Assembly (NCBI RefSeq): GCF_000027165.1
Contig: NC_013853.1
Span: forward strand, 1,302,001 to 1,366,000
Reading direction: 5' to 3'
DNA length: 64,000 nt
Origin: Streptococcus mitis B6
Lineage (GTDB): Bacteria > Bacillota > Bacilli > Lactobacillales > Streptococcaceae
Shown here: positions 29,990 through 39,750 of the stretch, one piece after another
Layout: every line of letters begins with the position of its first letter
Numbering within the stretch: the stretch's first letter is position 1
The notes under the pieces: generated by a model
Told to the model about the DNA's origin: nothing
Database searches by the model: none
Seen by the model: only the letters and a program-made list of their open reading frames with translations
Made by a program: the position numbers and the translations under genes

Positions 29990-32426
29990 ATATATGGAAG
30001 ATAATCTCGTATTTAATCATGATGGCGAAGTATTCGCTTATTATGAATTAATTCCCTATAATTACAGTTTTTTAAGTTCCGATGAAAAAATTCAAGTTCA
30101 TGATAATTTCTGTCAATTGATTGCCCAAAATCGTGATGGCAAGATTCATGCTCTGCAACTAGCAACCGAATCAAGTATTCGAGCCACACAGGAACAATCG
30201 AAAAAAGAAATCACTGGACGATTAAAAGAGATAGCTTACGAAAAAATAGATGAACAGACCGAAGCGTTAATTTCTATGATTGGTGACAATCAAGTAGACT
30301 ATCGCTTTTTTATTGGTTTTAAACTCTACCTCAATGAACAGGAAGTATCCGTAAAAAATGTTGGGAAAGAAATTCAAAAAGCATTTGCGGAATTCTTTCA
30401 TGGTGTGAATCACAAATTAATGGGCGATTTTGTTTCTATGCCTATGGCGGAAATCGAACGCTTTTCTAAGATGGAACAGTTGTTAGAAAGTAAATTATCC
30501 AGACGCTTTCAGATTCGTAAATTGGAGAAAGATGATTTTGGTTATATTATTGAACATCTTTACGGGCAAACAGGTGTCCCTTTTGATGACTACGACTACC
30601 ATTTACCGAAACGATACGAAGATAAAAAAGTGTTGGTAAAGAAATACGATATTCTCAAACCCACTCGCTGTTTAATCGAAGAAAATCAACGCTATTTACG
30701 GATTGAACAGGAAGATACCACTACTTATGTGGCGTATTTTACAATTAATAGTATTGTTGGTGAATTGGATTTCCCTAATAGTGAAATTTTTTATTACCAG
30801 CAACAGCAGTTTACTTTCCCCGTTGATACCAGTATGAATGTTGAAATTGTCGCCAATAAAAAAGCCTTATCTACCGTTCGCAATAAAAAGAAAGAACTGA
30901 AAGATTTAGATAGCCACGCATGGGAAAGCGACAACGAAACCAGTACTAATGTGGTGGACGCTTTAGAATCTGTCGATGAATTAGAAAGTAATTTAGACCA
31001 AACCAAAGAATCTATGTACAAACTAAGCTATGTGGTACGGGTATCGGCAAAGAATTTGGACGAGCTGAAACAACGTTGTGATGAAGTAAAAGATTTTTAT
31101 GATGATCTGTCTATCAAATTAGTACGACCTTTTGGCGATATGCTAGGCTTGCATAATGAATTTATTCCCTCAAGCAAGCGATATATCAATGACTATATTC
31201 AATATGTCACGTCGGATTTTTTGGCTGGTCTTGGTTTCGGTGCTACACAAATGATTGGTGAAAATTCTGGTATTTACGTCGGTTACAATCTCGATACAGG
31301 CAGAAATATTTATCTCCAACCTAGCCTTGCAAGTCAAGGAATTAAAGGCTCTGTAACAAATGCATTAGCGTCCGCTTTTATTGGTTCATTAGGTGGCGGA
31401 AAATCATTCTCTAACAATATGCTGGTCTATTATTCAGTACTCTTTGGCGGACAGGCAACCATTGTTGACCCAAAAGCTGAACGTGGTGAATGGAAAGAAA
31501 CCTTACCTGATATTGCCCATGAAATCAATATTGTTAATCTCACGAGTGAGAACGACAATAAAGGGTTACTTGACCCTTATGTGATTTTAAAACTCCCGAA
31601 AGATTCAGAAAGCCTTGCCATTGATATTCTCACGTTCTTAACAGGTATTTCCAGCCGAGATAGCGAGAAGTTTCCTGTCCTGCGTAAAGCTATTCGGAGT
31701 GTAACTCAAAGCAAACAACGAGGGTTGTTATTGGTGATTGATGAATTGCGAAAAGAAGATACGCCCATCAGCAATAGTATTGCTGACCATATCGAAAGCT
31801 TTGTCGATTATGATTTTGCCCATCTGTTATTCAGTGATGGCAGTGTCACCCAATCCATTAGCTTGGAAAAACAACTCAATATTATTCAAGTGGCAGATTT
31901 GGTCTTACCCGATTCCAATAGCTCTTTTGAAGAATACACTACCATGGAATTATTAAGTGTGGCAATGCTGATTGTCATTAGTACCTTTGCTTTAGACTTT
32001 ATCCACTCTGACCGTTCCATTTTTAAAATTGTTGACCTTGATGAGGCTTGGAGTTTTTTACAAGTGGCACAAGGAAAAGCTCTATCTATGCGATTGGTTC
32101 GAGCAGGACGTGCCATGAATGCAGGGGTCTATTTCGTTACTCAAAACGCGGACGATTTACTAGATGAAAAGATGAAGAATAATATTGGCTTGAAATTTGC
32201 CTTTCGTTCCACTGACCTAGTGGAAATCAAAAAGACCTTAGAATTTTTTGGTGTGGACAAGGAAGATGAAAACAATCAGAAACGCTTACGTGAATTAGAA
32301 AATGGACAATGTTTAGTTTCAGACATCTATGGTCGTGTAGGGGTTATGCAGTTTCACCCGATTTTTGAAGAGTTGCTTCATGCCTTTGATACCAGACCGC
32401 CTGTGCGAAATGAGGTGGAAGAATGA
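29973..32426 (+). CDS. orf16: VirB4-like conjugation ATPase (Orf16)
   Basis: The 817-aa protein corresponds to Tn916 Orf16 / ICEBs1 ConE (TcpF/VirB4 family), the motor ATPase of the conjugation machine. Walker A is GGGKSFSNN at about residue 475 and Walker B is IFKIVDLDEAWSF at about 680. The length matches Tn916 Orf16 (about 815 aa). The gene overlaps orf17 by 17 bp and orf15 by 4 bp, typical of a tightly coupled operon. Confidence 0.95.
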   Translation: MAYPIKYMEDNLVFNHDGEVFAYYELIPYNYSFLSSDEKIQVHDNFCQLIAQNRDGKIHALQLATESSIRATQEQSKKEITGRLKEIAYEKIDEQTEALISMIGDNQVDYRFFIGFKLYLNEQEVSVKNVGKEIQKAFAEFFHGVNHKLMGDFVSMPMAEIERFSKMEQLLESKLSRRFQIRKLEKDDFGYIIEHLYGQTGVPFDDYDYHLPKRYEDKKVLVKKYDILKPTRCLIEENQRYLRIEQEDTTTYVAYFTINSIVGELDFPNSEIFYYQQQQFTFPVDTSMNVEIVANKKALSTVRNKKKELKDLDSHAWESDNETSTNVVDALESVDELESNLDQTKESMYKLSYVVRVSAKNLDELKQRCDEVKDFYDDLSIKLVRPFGDMLGLHNEFIPSSKRYINDYIQYVTSDFLAGLGFGATQMIGENSGIYVGYNLDTGRNIYLQPSLASQGIKGSVTNALASAFIGSLGGGKSFSNNMLVYYSVLFGGQATIVDPKAERGEWKETLPDIAHEINIVNLTSENDNKGLLDPYVILKLPKDSESLAIDILTFLTGISSRDSEKFPVLRKAIRSVTQSKQRGLLLVIDELRKEDTPISNSIADHIESFVDYDFAHLLFSDGSVTQSISLEKQLNIIQVADLVLPDSNSSFEEYTTMELLSVAMLIVISTFALDFIHSDRSIFKIVDLDEAWSFLQVAQGKALSMRLVRAGRAMNAGVYFVTQNADDLLDEKMKNNIGLKFAFRSTDLVEIKKTLEFFGVDKEDENNQKRLRELENGQCLVSDIYGRVGVMQFHPIFEELLHAFDTRPPVRNEVEE

Positions 32427-34450
32427 CACAAAAACAAAAGAAATTTCTTCACTATAGTTGGATAACGCTCCTTTGTGTGGGCGTTATTTTACTTTTATTA
32501 GGCACGCTGGGCAATGCAGTACAAGCGACAGGCTTAGTTGATGAAACCATTGATACAAGCAATGAATACTCCAAGTATGGTTTGAATCAATATCAGCTTG
32601 ATTATTATGTGGACAATAGCTGGGGCTGGCTTCCATGGAATTGGAGTGATGGCATAGGACAATCGGTGATGTATGGATTGTATGCCATTACTAATTTTAT
32701 TTGGACAATTTCTCTTTATCTATCGAACGCCACAGGTTATTTGGTGAAAGAAGCCTATACCTTAGATTTCATTAGTCAAACATCCCAAGCAATTGGCGAA
32801 AACATGCAGACGATTGCAGGCATTACACCGAATGGCTTTTCCAGTTCAGGGTTTTATGTCGGTTTCCTCCTTCTTTTTATTCTCATTGTTGGAATCTATG
32901 TTGCCTATACAGGATTGGTTAAGCGAGAAACGACGAAAGTGATACGAGCTGTTTTAAACTTTGTCGTGGTGTTTATTCTATCGGCTTCCTTTATTGCGTA
33001 TGCACCCGATTATATTGCGAAAATCAATGATTTTTCCAAAGATGTCAGTACCGCCAGTCTGAATATTGGGACAAAAATTGTTCTTCCTAACACGGATAGT
33101 CAAGGGAAAGACAGTGTGGACATGATACGTGACAGCTTATTCTCTGTTCAAGTAAAGCAACCATGGCTATTGCTTCAATATGGCTCCACTGATGTAGAAG
33201 CGTTAGGGGAAGAACGTGTGGAAAGTTTATTGTCTACCAGTCCAGATACAAACAATGGTGAAGATAGAGAAAATGTAGTGATTGAAGAAATTGAAGATCA
33301 TGACAATACCTATTTAACCCTACCGAAGACGATTTCCAGATTAGGAACAGTCTTCTTTTTGTTTGTATTCAATATTGGTATCTCGATTTTTGTTTTCCTT
33401 CTAACAGGAATCATGATTTTTTCGCAAGTGCTATTTATTATTTTCGCTATGTTTTTGCCAATCAGTTTCCTATTAAGTATGTTGCCGAGTTTTGATGGCA
33501 TGGGCAGGCATGCCATTACCAAGTTATTTAATGTGATTATGACAAGGGCTGGTATTACCTTGATTATTACCGTTGCCTTTAGTATTTCCACTATGCTTTA
33601 TTCGCTGTCAGCAAGTTCTCCCTTTTTCATGATTATGTTTTTACAAATTGTGACCTTTGCAGGGATTTATTTTAAACTGGGCGATTTAATGAGCCTATTC
33701 TCTTTACAAAGCAACGACTCTCAAAACATGGGCAGACAAGTGTTTCGCAGACCTCGTCAAATGATGAATCGACAAACCAGAAGATTTCAACGCAGTATGA
33801 GTAAGATTTTTCGTGGAAAAGCAGGGTCAACGAAGCAAAAGACAATGACAACAAAGCAGAATCAAACCAATAAAGCTAACCATACTCGTCAAAATGAACG
33901 GACTACACCAAAGAAAGAAACAGCACTTTCCAATGTGAAAAAGCAACAAGGCGGTATCGGGCAACGATTAGGTGAAAAGACAGCCCATGTATTGGACACG
34001 AAAAATCGTCTAGTCAATAAAAGAAAGCAGGCTAAACAACAGATACAGGCGACACCAACCCATGTCAAATATGCCCTTCATCAAGGAAAAGAGAATGTCA
34101 CTCATAATGTAACAGACTTTAAACAATCTATGGCAGATACCAAAGCTCAACGCAAACAACAGCGTATGAACCAGCAGGAGCAAAAACGAAAGAACATTGT
34201 TCAAAAGCGTTTGGAGCTGGATAAAGCAAAAGAAAAAAGACGAAAAGAAAACCCATCATCTCCTGTTCAGAATAACCAGCAGCATGTTCGCAAGCGTCAG
34301 CAAACCGTCACGCCTGTTTTGTCACAAAACACTAAACGTGAAAATCATCAGCGACCATTGAAAAAAGAGCAAAAACAAAAGACACCACCGAAGCAATTCA
34401 ATCAGAGGAAGCTAAATAAAAGAACGGATAAGCGAGGACAACAAACATGA
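32423..34450 (+). CDS. orf15: VirB6-like multi-pass conjugation membrane protein (Orf15)
   Basis: The 675-aa protein has a signal-like N-terminus (HYSWITLLCVGVILLLLGTLG) and about seven further hydrophobic segments up to residue 430. A long, very basic Gln/Lys-rich tail (430-675) is probably cytoplasmic. It corresponds to Tn916 Orf15 / ICEBs1 ConG. It is shorter than the 754-aa Tn916 protein, mainly in the variable tail. It overlaps both neighbours by four bases. Confidence 0.92.
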   Translation: MTQKQKKFLHYSWITLLCVGVILLLLGTLGNAVQATGLVDETIDTSNEYSKYGLNQYQLDYYVDNSWGWLPWNWSDGIGQSVMYGLYAITNFIWTISLYLSNATGYLVKEAYTLDFISQTSQAIGENMQTIAGITPNGFSSSGFYVGFLLLFILIVGIYVAYTGLVKRETTKVIRAVLNFVVVFILSASFIAYAPDYIAKINDFSKDVSTASLNIGTKIVLPNTDSQGKDSVDMIRDSLFSVQVKQPWLLLQYGSTDVEALGEERVESLLSTSPDTNNGEDRENVVIEEIEDHDNTYLTLPKTISRLGTVFFLFVFNIGISIFVFLLTGIMIFSQVLFIIFAMFLPISFLLSMLPSFDGMGRHAITKLFNVIMTRAGITLIITVAFSISTMLYSLSASSPFFMIMFLQIVTFAGIYFKLGDLMSLFSLQSNDSQNMGRQVFRRPRQMMNRQTRRFQRSMSKIFRGKAGSTKQKTMTTKQNQTNKANHTRQNERTTPKKETALSNVKKQQGGIGQRLGEKTAHVLDTKNRLVNKRKQAKQQIQATPTHVKYALHQGKENVTHNVTDFKQSMADTKAQRKQQRMNQQEQKRKNIVQKRLELDKAKEKRRKENPSSPVQNNQQHVRKRQQTVTPVLSQNTKRENHQRPLKKEQKQKTPPKQFNQRKLNKRTDKRGQQT

Positions 34451-35469
34451 AGCTAAAAATAACAGTGATTTGTAGTGTGGTCTTCTCTCTCTTCTTTTTT
34501 CTCTTATTATTCCTAGTCATTTTCTTTGCAGATGATACGGACAGTGGCGAAAACAACAAGGATTCTTCTATTTCACAAGGCGGTGTGACCGTTTCACCAG
34601 AAGTGTTGGCACACCGTCCGTTGATTGAAAAATATGGTAAGGAATATGGGATTGAAGACTATGTTTCTTATATCTTAGCCATTATGCAAGTGGAATCGGG
34701 CGGTACAGCAGAAGATGTTATGCAAAGTTCCGAATCTTTGGGTTTACCGCCCAACAGTTTGAGTACCGAAGAGTCCATCAAACAAGGGGTTAAATATTTC
34801 AGTGAATTATTAACCAGTGCAGAACAACAAGGAGTGGATATAGATTCTGTTATCCAATCTTATAATTATGGCGGTGGCTTTTTAAATTATGTGAGGAGTC
34901 ATGGGAAAAAATATACCTATGAATTAGCCGAACAGTTTTCTAAAGAGAAGTCGGGTGGTCAAAAAGCAGACTATCCCAATCCCATAGCCATACCTGTGAA
35001 TGGTGGTTGGCGATATAACTATGGAAATCAGTTTTATGTTCAGTTGGTTTCACAATACCTAACCGACACTTCCCCAACAGAATTTGATGATGAAACCGTG
35101 CAAGTCATTATGGACGAAGCCTTGAAATACGAAGGGTTTCCCTATGTCTTTGGAGGGGCGTCGCCTACCACCTCTTTTGATTGTAGTGGCTTAATACAAT
35201 GGGTGTATGACAAAGCTGGCATTTCTCTCCCTCGTGTCGCCCAAGATCAGTATGACGCTACGCAAGAAATCTCTATGGAAGAAGCCCAAGCAGGCGACCT
35301 TATCTTCTTTCATTCAACCTATAATGCAGGCACATATGTGACTCATGTGGCGATATATTTAGAGGGAAATCGCTTTTATCATGCAGGCGACCCAATCGGT
35401 TATGGCGACTTAAGCAGTCGTTATTGGCAAGACCATCTGATTGGGGCTAGACGTGTTATTCATAACTAA
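34447..35469 (+). CDS. orf14: Two-domain cell-wall hydrolase of the conjugation machine (Orf14/CwlT)
   Basis: 340 aa: an N-terminal membrane anchor (8-28), a lysozyme-like muramidase domain (about 50-170, catalytic-type E83 in QVESGG), and a C-terminal NlpC/P60 endopeptidase domain (about 215-338, C246 in SFDCSGL and the His of THVAIYL). This is the architecture of CwlT from ICEBs1 and Tn916 Orf14, which locally opens peptidoglycan for the transfer channel. Confidence 0.93.
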   Translation: MKLKITVICSVVFSLFFFLLLFLVIFFADDTDSGENNKDSSISQGGVTVSPEVLAHRPLIEKYGKEYGIEDYVSYILAIMQVESGGTAEDVMQSSESLGLPPNSLSTEESIKQGVKYFSELLTSAEQQGVDIDSVIQSYNYGGGFLNYVRSHGKKYTYELAEQFSKEKSGGQKADYPNPIAIPVNGGWRYNYGNQFYVQLVSQYLTDTSPTEFDDETVQVIMDEALKYEGFPYVFGGASPTTSFDCSGLIQWVYDKAGISLPRVAQDQYDATQEISMEEAQAGDLIFFHSTYNAGTYVTHVAIYLEGNRFYHAGDPIGYGDLSSRYWQDHLIGARRVIHN

Positions 35470-35485
35470 GAAAGGAATGAATCAA

Positions 35486-36415
35486 ATGATTATAAAAATC
35501 GAGCGAAAAGAAAAGAAGGAGAAACCAAAGAAATCTAAAAAACCGAGCAAGCAAAGAAAAGTTCCGATGATTAAAGTTGGCACGCATAAGAAATTAACCT
35601 TTGTTTTATGGGTTTTATTGATTGGTAGTGTCGGATTTGGAATCTATAAAAATTTTACTGCCATTGACACTCATACTGTCCGTGAAACAGAAATCATTAA
35701 ACAGCAGATTGTCGATACCAACCAAGTAGAAAGTTTTGTGAAATCCTTTGCGAAAGACTACTTTTCGTGGCAACAATCCCAAGAAGCCATTGATAAACGA
35801 AATGAAAAATTGACCCATTATTTGACGGAAGAATTGCAGGTATTAAATGAAGAAATGATTCGTAAGGATATTCCTACTAGTTCTAGTGTGAACGATATAC
35901 AGGTGTGGCAGGTTTCTCAAGTGAATGAGAACACCTTTGAGGTACTGTTTTCTGTTGAACAAGTTATTACCGAAGACAAAGACAAGGAAACTATATCGTC
36001 TAGCTTTCATGTGGTTGTCCATATAGATGAATCAGATAATATGGTTATTATCAAAAATCCGACAATGAGTAAGAAACCTCAAAAATCGGACTACCAACCC
36101 AAACAGCTAGAAAGTGACCATACAGTAGATACAGAAACGATGGACGAAATCACTAGCTTTTTAGAAACGTTCTTCCAGCTCTATCCTACCGCCACAGAAA
36201 AAGAATTGACTTACTATGTAAGTAATCATGTGTTACCTATGATTAACAAGGAATATGTTTTCGAGGAATTGGTGAATCCTATCTTTACCAGAAAAGATAA
36301 CCAAGTAATCGTGAATGTCGCTGTGAAATATTTAGATCAAGAAACAAAGGCAACCCAAATCTCGCAATTTGAGTTGATATTAGAAAAACAAGATAATTGG
36401 AAGATTGTAAAATAA
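35486..36415 (+). CDS. orf13: TcpC-family conjugation protein (Orf13)
   Basis: Start at the ATG 35486, which best fits the GAAAGG site; 35477 is an alternative. The 309 aa agree with Tn916 Orf13 (310 aa). A highly basic N-terminus (residues 1-35) is followed by one membrane segment (about 45-62) and an extracellular region made of two related NTF2-like domains, as in TcpC/ConB. It is the last gene of the transfer operon and is followed by a terminator. Confidence 0.9.
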   Translation: MIIKIERKEKKEKPKKSKKPSKQRKVPMIKVGTHKKLTFVLWVLLIGSVGFGIYKNFTAIDTHTVRETEIIKQQIVDTNQVESFVKSFAKDYFSWQQSQEAIDKRNEKLTHYLTEELQVLNEEMIRKDIPTSSSVNDIQVWQVSQVNENTFEVLFSVEQVITEDKDKETISSSFHVVVHIDESDNMVIIKNPTMSKKPQKSDYQPKQLESDHTVDTETMDEITSFLETFFQLYPTATEKELTYYVSNHVLPMINKEYVFEELVNPIFTRKDNQVIVNVAVKYLDQETKATQISQFELILEKQDNWKIVK

Positions 36416-36424
36416 CAAATATTG

Positions 36425-36464
36425 GTACATGATTACAGATACTTTGTAATCATGTACTCTTTTT
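36425..36464 (+). terminator. Terminator of the transfer operon
   Basis: GTACATGATTACA (36425-36437) and TGTAATCATGTAC (36445-36457) form a perfect 13-bp stem with a 7-nt loop, followed by TCTTTTT. It separates orf13 from the tet(M) promoter. Confidence 0.92.
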
Positions 36465-36484
36465 GATAAAAAATTGGAGATTCC

Positions 36485-36513
36485 TTTACAAATATGCTCT
36501 TACGTGCTATAAT
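36485..36513 (+). promoter_or_regulatory. tet(M) promoter
   Basis: TTTACA (36485-36490) and TATAAT (36508-36513) are separated by 17 bp, as in the known Tn916 tet(M) promoter. Transcripts read through a long leader into tet(M). Confidence 0.85.
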
Positions 36514-36544
36514 TTAAGTATCTATTTAAAAGGAGTTAATAAAT

Positions 36545-36568
36545 ATGCGGCAAGGTATTCTTAAATAA
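36545..36568 (+). CDS. Seven-residue leader peptide upstream of tet(M)
   Basis: AAAGGAG precedes an ATG at 36545 that opens MRQGILK followed by TAA. Its DNA includes AAGGTATTCTTAA, which can pair with TTAAGAATACCTT at about 36642-36654 further down the leader. Ribosome position on this tiny frame could therefore influence folding of the leader. The peptide itself probably has no function. Confidence 0.5.
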   Translation: MRQGILK

Positions 36569-36689
36569 ACTGTCAATTTGATAGCGGGAACAAATAATTG
36601 GATGTCCTTTTTTAGGAGGGCTTAGTTTTTTGTACCCAGTTTAAGAATACCTTTATCATGTGATTCTAAAGTATCCGGAGAATATCTGT

Positions 36690-36776
36690 ATGCTTTGTAT
36701 GCCTATGGTTATGCATAAAAATCCCAGTGATAAGAGTATTTATCACTGGGATTTTTATGCCCTTTTGGGCTTTTGA
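36690..36776 (+). CDS. orf12: tet(M) leader peptide (Orf12)
   Basis: The 28-codon frame (MLCMPMVMHKNPSDKSIYHW...) corresponds to Tn916 orf12. It covers the attenuator hairpin at 36721-36752. In the published Tn916 model, tetracycline slows the ribosome on this frame, disrupts the terminator and lets transcription continue into tet(M). Confidence 0.85.
   Translation: MLCMPMVMHKNPSDKSIYHWDFYALLGF
36721..36756 (+). terminator. Attenuator terminator in the tet(M) leader
   Basis: ATCCCAGTGATA (36721-36732) and TATCACTGGGAT (36741-36752) form a perfect 12-bp stem, followed by TTTT. It lies within the orf12 coding sequence, the arrangement expected for transcription attenuation. Confidence 0.9.
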
Positions 36777-36791
36777 ATGGAGGAAAATCAC

Positions 36792-38711
36792 ATGAAAATT
36801 ATTAATATTGGAGTTTTAGCTCATGTTGATGCAGGAAAAACTACCTTAACAGAAAGCTTATTATATAACAGTGGAGCGATTACAGAATTAGGAAGCGTGG
36901 ACAAAGGTACAACGAGGACGGATAATACGCTTTTAGAACGTCAGAGAGGAATTACAATTCAGACAGGAATAACCTCTTTTCAGTGGGAAAATACGAAGGT
37001 GAACATCATAGACACGCCAGGACATATGGATTTCTTAGCAGAAGTATATCGTTCATTATCAGTTTTAGATGGGGCAATTCTACTGATTTCTGCAAAAGAT
37101 GGCGTACAAGCACAAACTCGTATATTATTTCATGCACTTAGGAAAATGGGGATTCCCACAATCTTTTTTATCAATAAGATTGACCAAAATGGAATTGATT
37201 TATCAACGGTTTATCAGGATATTAAAGAGAAACTTTCTGCCGAAATTGTAATCAAACAGAAGGTAGAACTGTATCCTAATGTGTGTGTGACGAACTTTAC
37301 CGAATCTGAACAATGGGATACGGTAATAGAGGGAAACGATGACCTTTTAGAGAAATATATGTCCGGTAAATCATTAGAAGCATTGGAACTCGAACAAGAG
37401 GAAAGCATAAGATTTCAGAATTGTTCTCTGTTCCCTCTTTATCATGGAAGTGCAAAAAGTAATATAGGGATTGATAACCTTATAGAAGTTATTACTAATA
37501 AATTTTATTCATCAACACATCGAGGTCCGTCTGAACTTTGCGGAAATGTTTTCAAAATTGAATATACAAAAAAAAGACAACGTCTTGCATATATACGCCT
37601 TTATAGTGGAGTACTACATTTACGAGATTCGGTTAGAGTATCAGAAAAAGAAAAAATAAAAGTTACAGAAATGTATACTTCAATAAATGGTGAATTATGT
37701 AAGATTGATAGAGCTTATTCTGGAGAAATTGTTATTTTGCAAAATGAGTTTTTGAAGTTAAATAGTGTTCTTGGAGATACAAAACTATTGCCACAGAGAA
37801 AAAAGATTGAAAATCCGCACCCTCTACTACAAACAACTGTTGAACCGAGTAAACCTGAACAGAGAGAAATGTTGCTTGATGCCCTTTTGGAAATCTCAGA
37901 TAGTGATCCGCTTCTACGATATTACGTGGATTCTACGACACATGAAATTATACTTTCTTTCTTAGGGAAAGTACAAATGGAAGTGATTAGTGCACTGTTG
38001 CAAGAAAAGTATCATGTGGAGATAGAACTAAAAGAGCCTACAGTCATTTATATGGAGAGACCGTTAAAAAATGCAGAATATACCATTCACATCGAAGTGC
38101 CGCCAAATCCTTTCTGGGCTTCCATTGGTTTATCTGTATCACCGCTTCCGTTGGGAAGTGGAATGCAGTATGAGAGCTCGGTTTCTCTTGGATACTTAAA
38201 TCAATCATTTCAAAATGCAGTTATGGAAGGGATACGCTATGGTTGTGAACAAGGATTGTATGGTTGGAATGTGACGGACTGTAAAATCTGTTTTAAGTAT
38301 GGCTTATACTATAGCCCTGTTAGTACCCCAGCAGATTTTCGGATGCTTGCTCCTATTGTATTGGAGCAAGCCTTTAGAAAAGCTGGAACAGAATTGTTAG
38401 AGCCATATCTTAGTTTTAAAGTTTATGCACCACAGGAATATCTTTCACGGGCATATAACGATGCTCCCAAATATTGTGCAAATATCGTAAATACTCAACT
38501 GAAAAATAATGAGGTCATTATTATTGGAGAAATTCCTGCTCGATGTATTCAAGATTATCGCAATGATTTAACTTTTTTTACAAATGGGCTTAGTGTTTGT
38601 TTAGCAGAGCTAAAAGGATATCAGGTTACCACTGGCGAACCTGTTTGCCAGACCCGTCGTCTAAATAGTCAGATAGATAAAGTAAGATATATGTTCAATA
38701 AAATAACTTAG
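36792..38711 (+). CDS. tet(M): Ribosomal protection tetracycline-resistance protein Tet(M)
   Basis: Start at the ATG 36792 (GGAGG nine bases upstream; an in-frame ATG-less extension is not used), giving the standard 639 aa. It is an EF-G-like GTPase that removes tetracycline from the ribosome. The GTPase motifs are AHVDAGKT (10-17), DTPGHMD and NKID, and the C-terminal loops are typical of Tet(M). A small number of substitutions relative to the Tn916 allele (for example [19 protein letters not shown]) indicate a mosaic or variant allele. Expression is controlled by the leader at 36545-36776. Confidence 0.98.
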   Translation: MKIINIGVLAHVDAGKTTLTESLLYNSGAITELGSVDKGTTRTDNTLLERQRGITIQTGITSFQWENTKVNIIDTPGHMDFLAEVYRSLSVLDGAILLISAKDGVQAQTRILFHALRKMGIPTIFFINKIDQNGIDLSTVYQDIKEKLSAEIVIKQKVELYPNVCVTNFTESEQWDTVIEGNDDLLEKYMSGKSLEALELEQEESIRFQNCSLFPLYHGSAKSNIGIDNLIEVITNKFYSSTHRGPSELCGNVFKIEYTKKRQRLAYIRLYSGVLHLRDSVRVSEKEKIKVTEMYTSINGELCKIDRAYSGEIVILQNEFLKLNSVLGDTKLLPQRKKIENPHPLLQTTVEPSKPEQREMLLDALLEISDSDPLLRYYVDSTTHEIILSFLGKVQMEVISALLQEKYHVEIELKEPTVIYMERPLKNAEYTIHIEVPPNPFWASIGLSVSPLPLGSGMQYESSVSLGYLNQSFQNAVMEGIRYGCEQGLYGWNVTDCKICFKYGLYYSPVSTPADFRMLAPIVLEQAFRKAGTELLEPYLSFKVYAPQEYLSRAYNDAPKYCANIVNTQLKNNEVIIIGEIPARCIQDYRNDLTFFTNGLSVCLAELKGYQVTTGEPVCQTRRLNSQIDKVRYMFNKIT

Positions 38712-38829
38712 TGCGTTTTATGTTGTTATATAAATATGGTTTCTTATTAAATAAGATGAAATATTCTTTAATATAGATTTGAATTAAAGTGGAAAGGAGG
38801 AGATTGTTATTATAAACTACAAGTGGATA

Positions 38830-38997
38830 TTGTGTCCTATTTGTGGAAATAAAACAAGACTACGAATACGAGTGGATACTATACTTAAAAATTTCCCTTT
38901 ATACTGCCCCAAATGTAAGAACGAAACTTTAATTAATGTTCAAAAAATGAATATAATAACAATCAAAGAGCCAGACGCCAAGACGCAGAGCCGATAA
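38830..38997 (+). CDS. orf6: Cysteine-rich KTR-domain protein (Orf6)
   Basis: A 55-aa frame from a TTG (38830) to the TAA at 38995-38997 encodes a small zinc-ribbon-like protein: CPICGNKTRLRIR and CPKCKNET give two Cys-x2-Cys pairs, and it ends EPDAKTQSR. It is the conserved protein after tet(M) in Tn916-type elements. A strong AAAGGAGGAG site lies at 38792-38801, but no ATG follows; reading upstream in frame gives ATA-AAC-TAC, so the true start is uncertain. It probably binds Zn; its role is unknown. Confidence 0.7.
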   Translation: MCPICGNKTRLRIRVDTILKNFPLYCPKCKNETLINVQKMNIITIKEPDAKTQSR

Positions 38998-39035
38998 TTT
39001 GAGAAATGAAACTCTCATCTTATCGGCTCTTTTTG
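38988..39035. terminator. Bidirectional terminator between orf6 and orf9
   Basis: GAGCCGATAA (38988-38997) pairs perfectly with TTATCGGCTC (39020-39029), followed by TTTTTG. It overlaps the orf6 stop codon and lies between convergent genes. Confidence 0.85.
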
Positions 39036-39054
39036 TTTATCTGAATTTTACTGA

Positions 39055-39408
39055 CTAGCCTTCAATATTTCTTGCTTCATTGATACCTTTTGCTAGTGCT
39101 TCCATTAAGGATAGTTCTTTGTCTGTAAAGCTATCCATGTATTTTTCTACCTGTAACCTTCGAGTGCTTTTAATCAAATTATCTGTAGGTAAGAAAAATT
39201 CATCAATAGATACATGGAGTAATGATACAAGATCATACAGCACTTGTGTACTTGGGTGTTGTCCTTTGTTTTCTATATTTGTTAAATAACGTGGGTCAAT
39301 TTCAATCATTGTTCCCACTTGTTCACGAGTGAGACCCCGTTTCATTCGAGCCTCTTTAATCGCTAAACCAACGGCTCTAAAATCGTATTTATCTTCTTTT
39401 TTACGCAT
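39055..39408 (-). CDS. orf9: XRE-type repressor Orf9
   Basis: The 117-aa protein has an N-terminal HTH (about 18-70, [24 protein letters not shown]) and matches Tn916 Orf9 in length and place. In the Tn916 model it represses the orf7/orf8 regulatory genes until transcription from tet(M) interferes, which links transfer to tetracycline. It is divergent from orf7 and faces tet(M). Confidence 0.92.
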   Translation of the reverse strand: MRKKEDKYDFRAVGLAIKEARMKRGLTREQVGTMIEIDPRYLTNIENKGQHPSTQVLYDLVSLLHVSIDEFFLPTDNLIKSTRRLQVEKYMDSFTDKELSLMEALAKGINEARNIEG

Positions 39409-39612
39409 ACTAAATCACCTCTATACATTTTACTGTTCCTATATAACCATAAACAGGTATAGAAAAACATGTTATATAGTTTATGAGTTCCTATAGAACA
39501 CTGTGGAATTTATTAATGCGATGAATCCAATTTCAAATAGAAAGGTCGCTGATTTTATTTACCTATACAACTTTATAAAATTTAGTCATACTCCTAGAAA
39601 GTAGATAAAATT

Positions 39613-39639
39613 GGCGACTTAATGGAGGGAAAAGTCGCC
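39613..39639 (+). promoter_or_regulatory. Hairpin presenting a ribosome binding site
   Basis: GGCGACTT (39613-39620) and AAGTCGCC (39632-39639) form a perfect 8-bp stem. Its 11-nt loop contains GGAGGG, and the ATG of a short frame follows immediately at 39640. A structure that holds a Shine-Dalgarno in its loop could control translation of that frame or mark an operator. Confidence 0.5.
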
Positions 39640-39750
39640 ATGAGAAAGATAATCTGTCATCTAGTTCTCTTAATTAAGTTCTTATCAAAAAAACTTATCC
39701 ACCTGTACTGGATAGATATGACCATCAATGTGGTTTTGCAGATTACATAG
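39640..39750 (+). CDS. Short hydrophobic peptide frame upstream of orf7
   Basis: The frame has 36 codons from the ATG at 39640 to the TAG at 39748-39750 (MRKIICHLVLLIKFLSKKL...), with GGAGGG in the loop of the preceding hairpin. The peptide is basic and hydrophobic. I do not recognise it; small frames occur here in Tn916 (the orf10 region). Confidence 0.35.
   Translation: MRKIICHLVLLIKFLSKKLIHLYWIDMTINVVLQIT

Noticed and set aside
36777..36791. Five-residue N-terminal extension of Tet(M)
   Set aside because: The ATG at 36792 has a GGAGG at proper spacing and gives the standard 639-aa protein; the extension covers the ribosome site itself.
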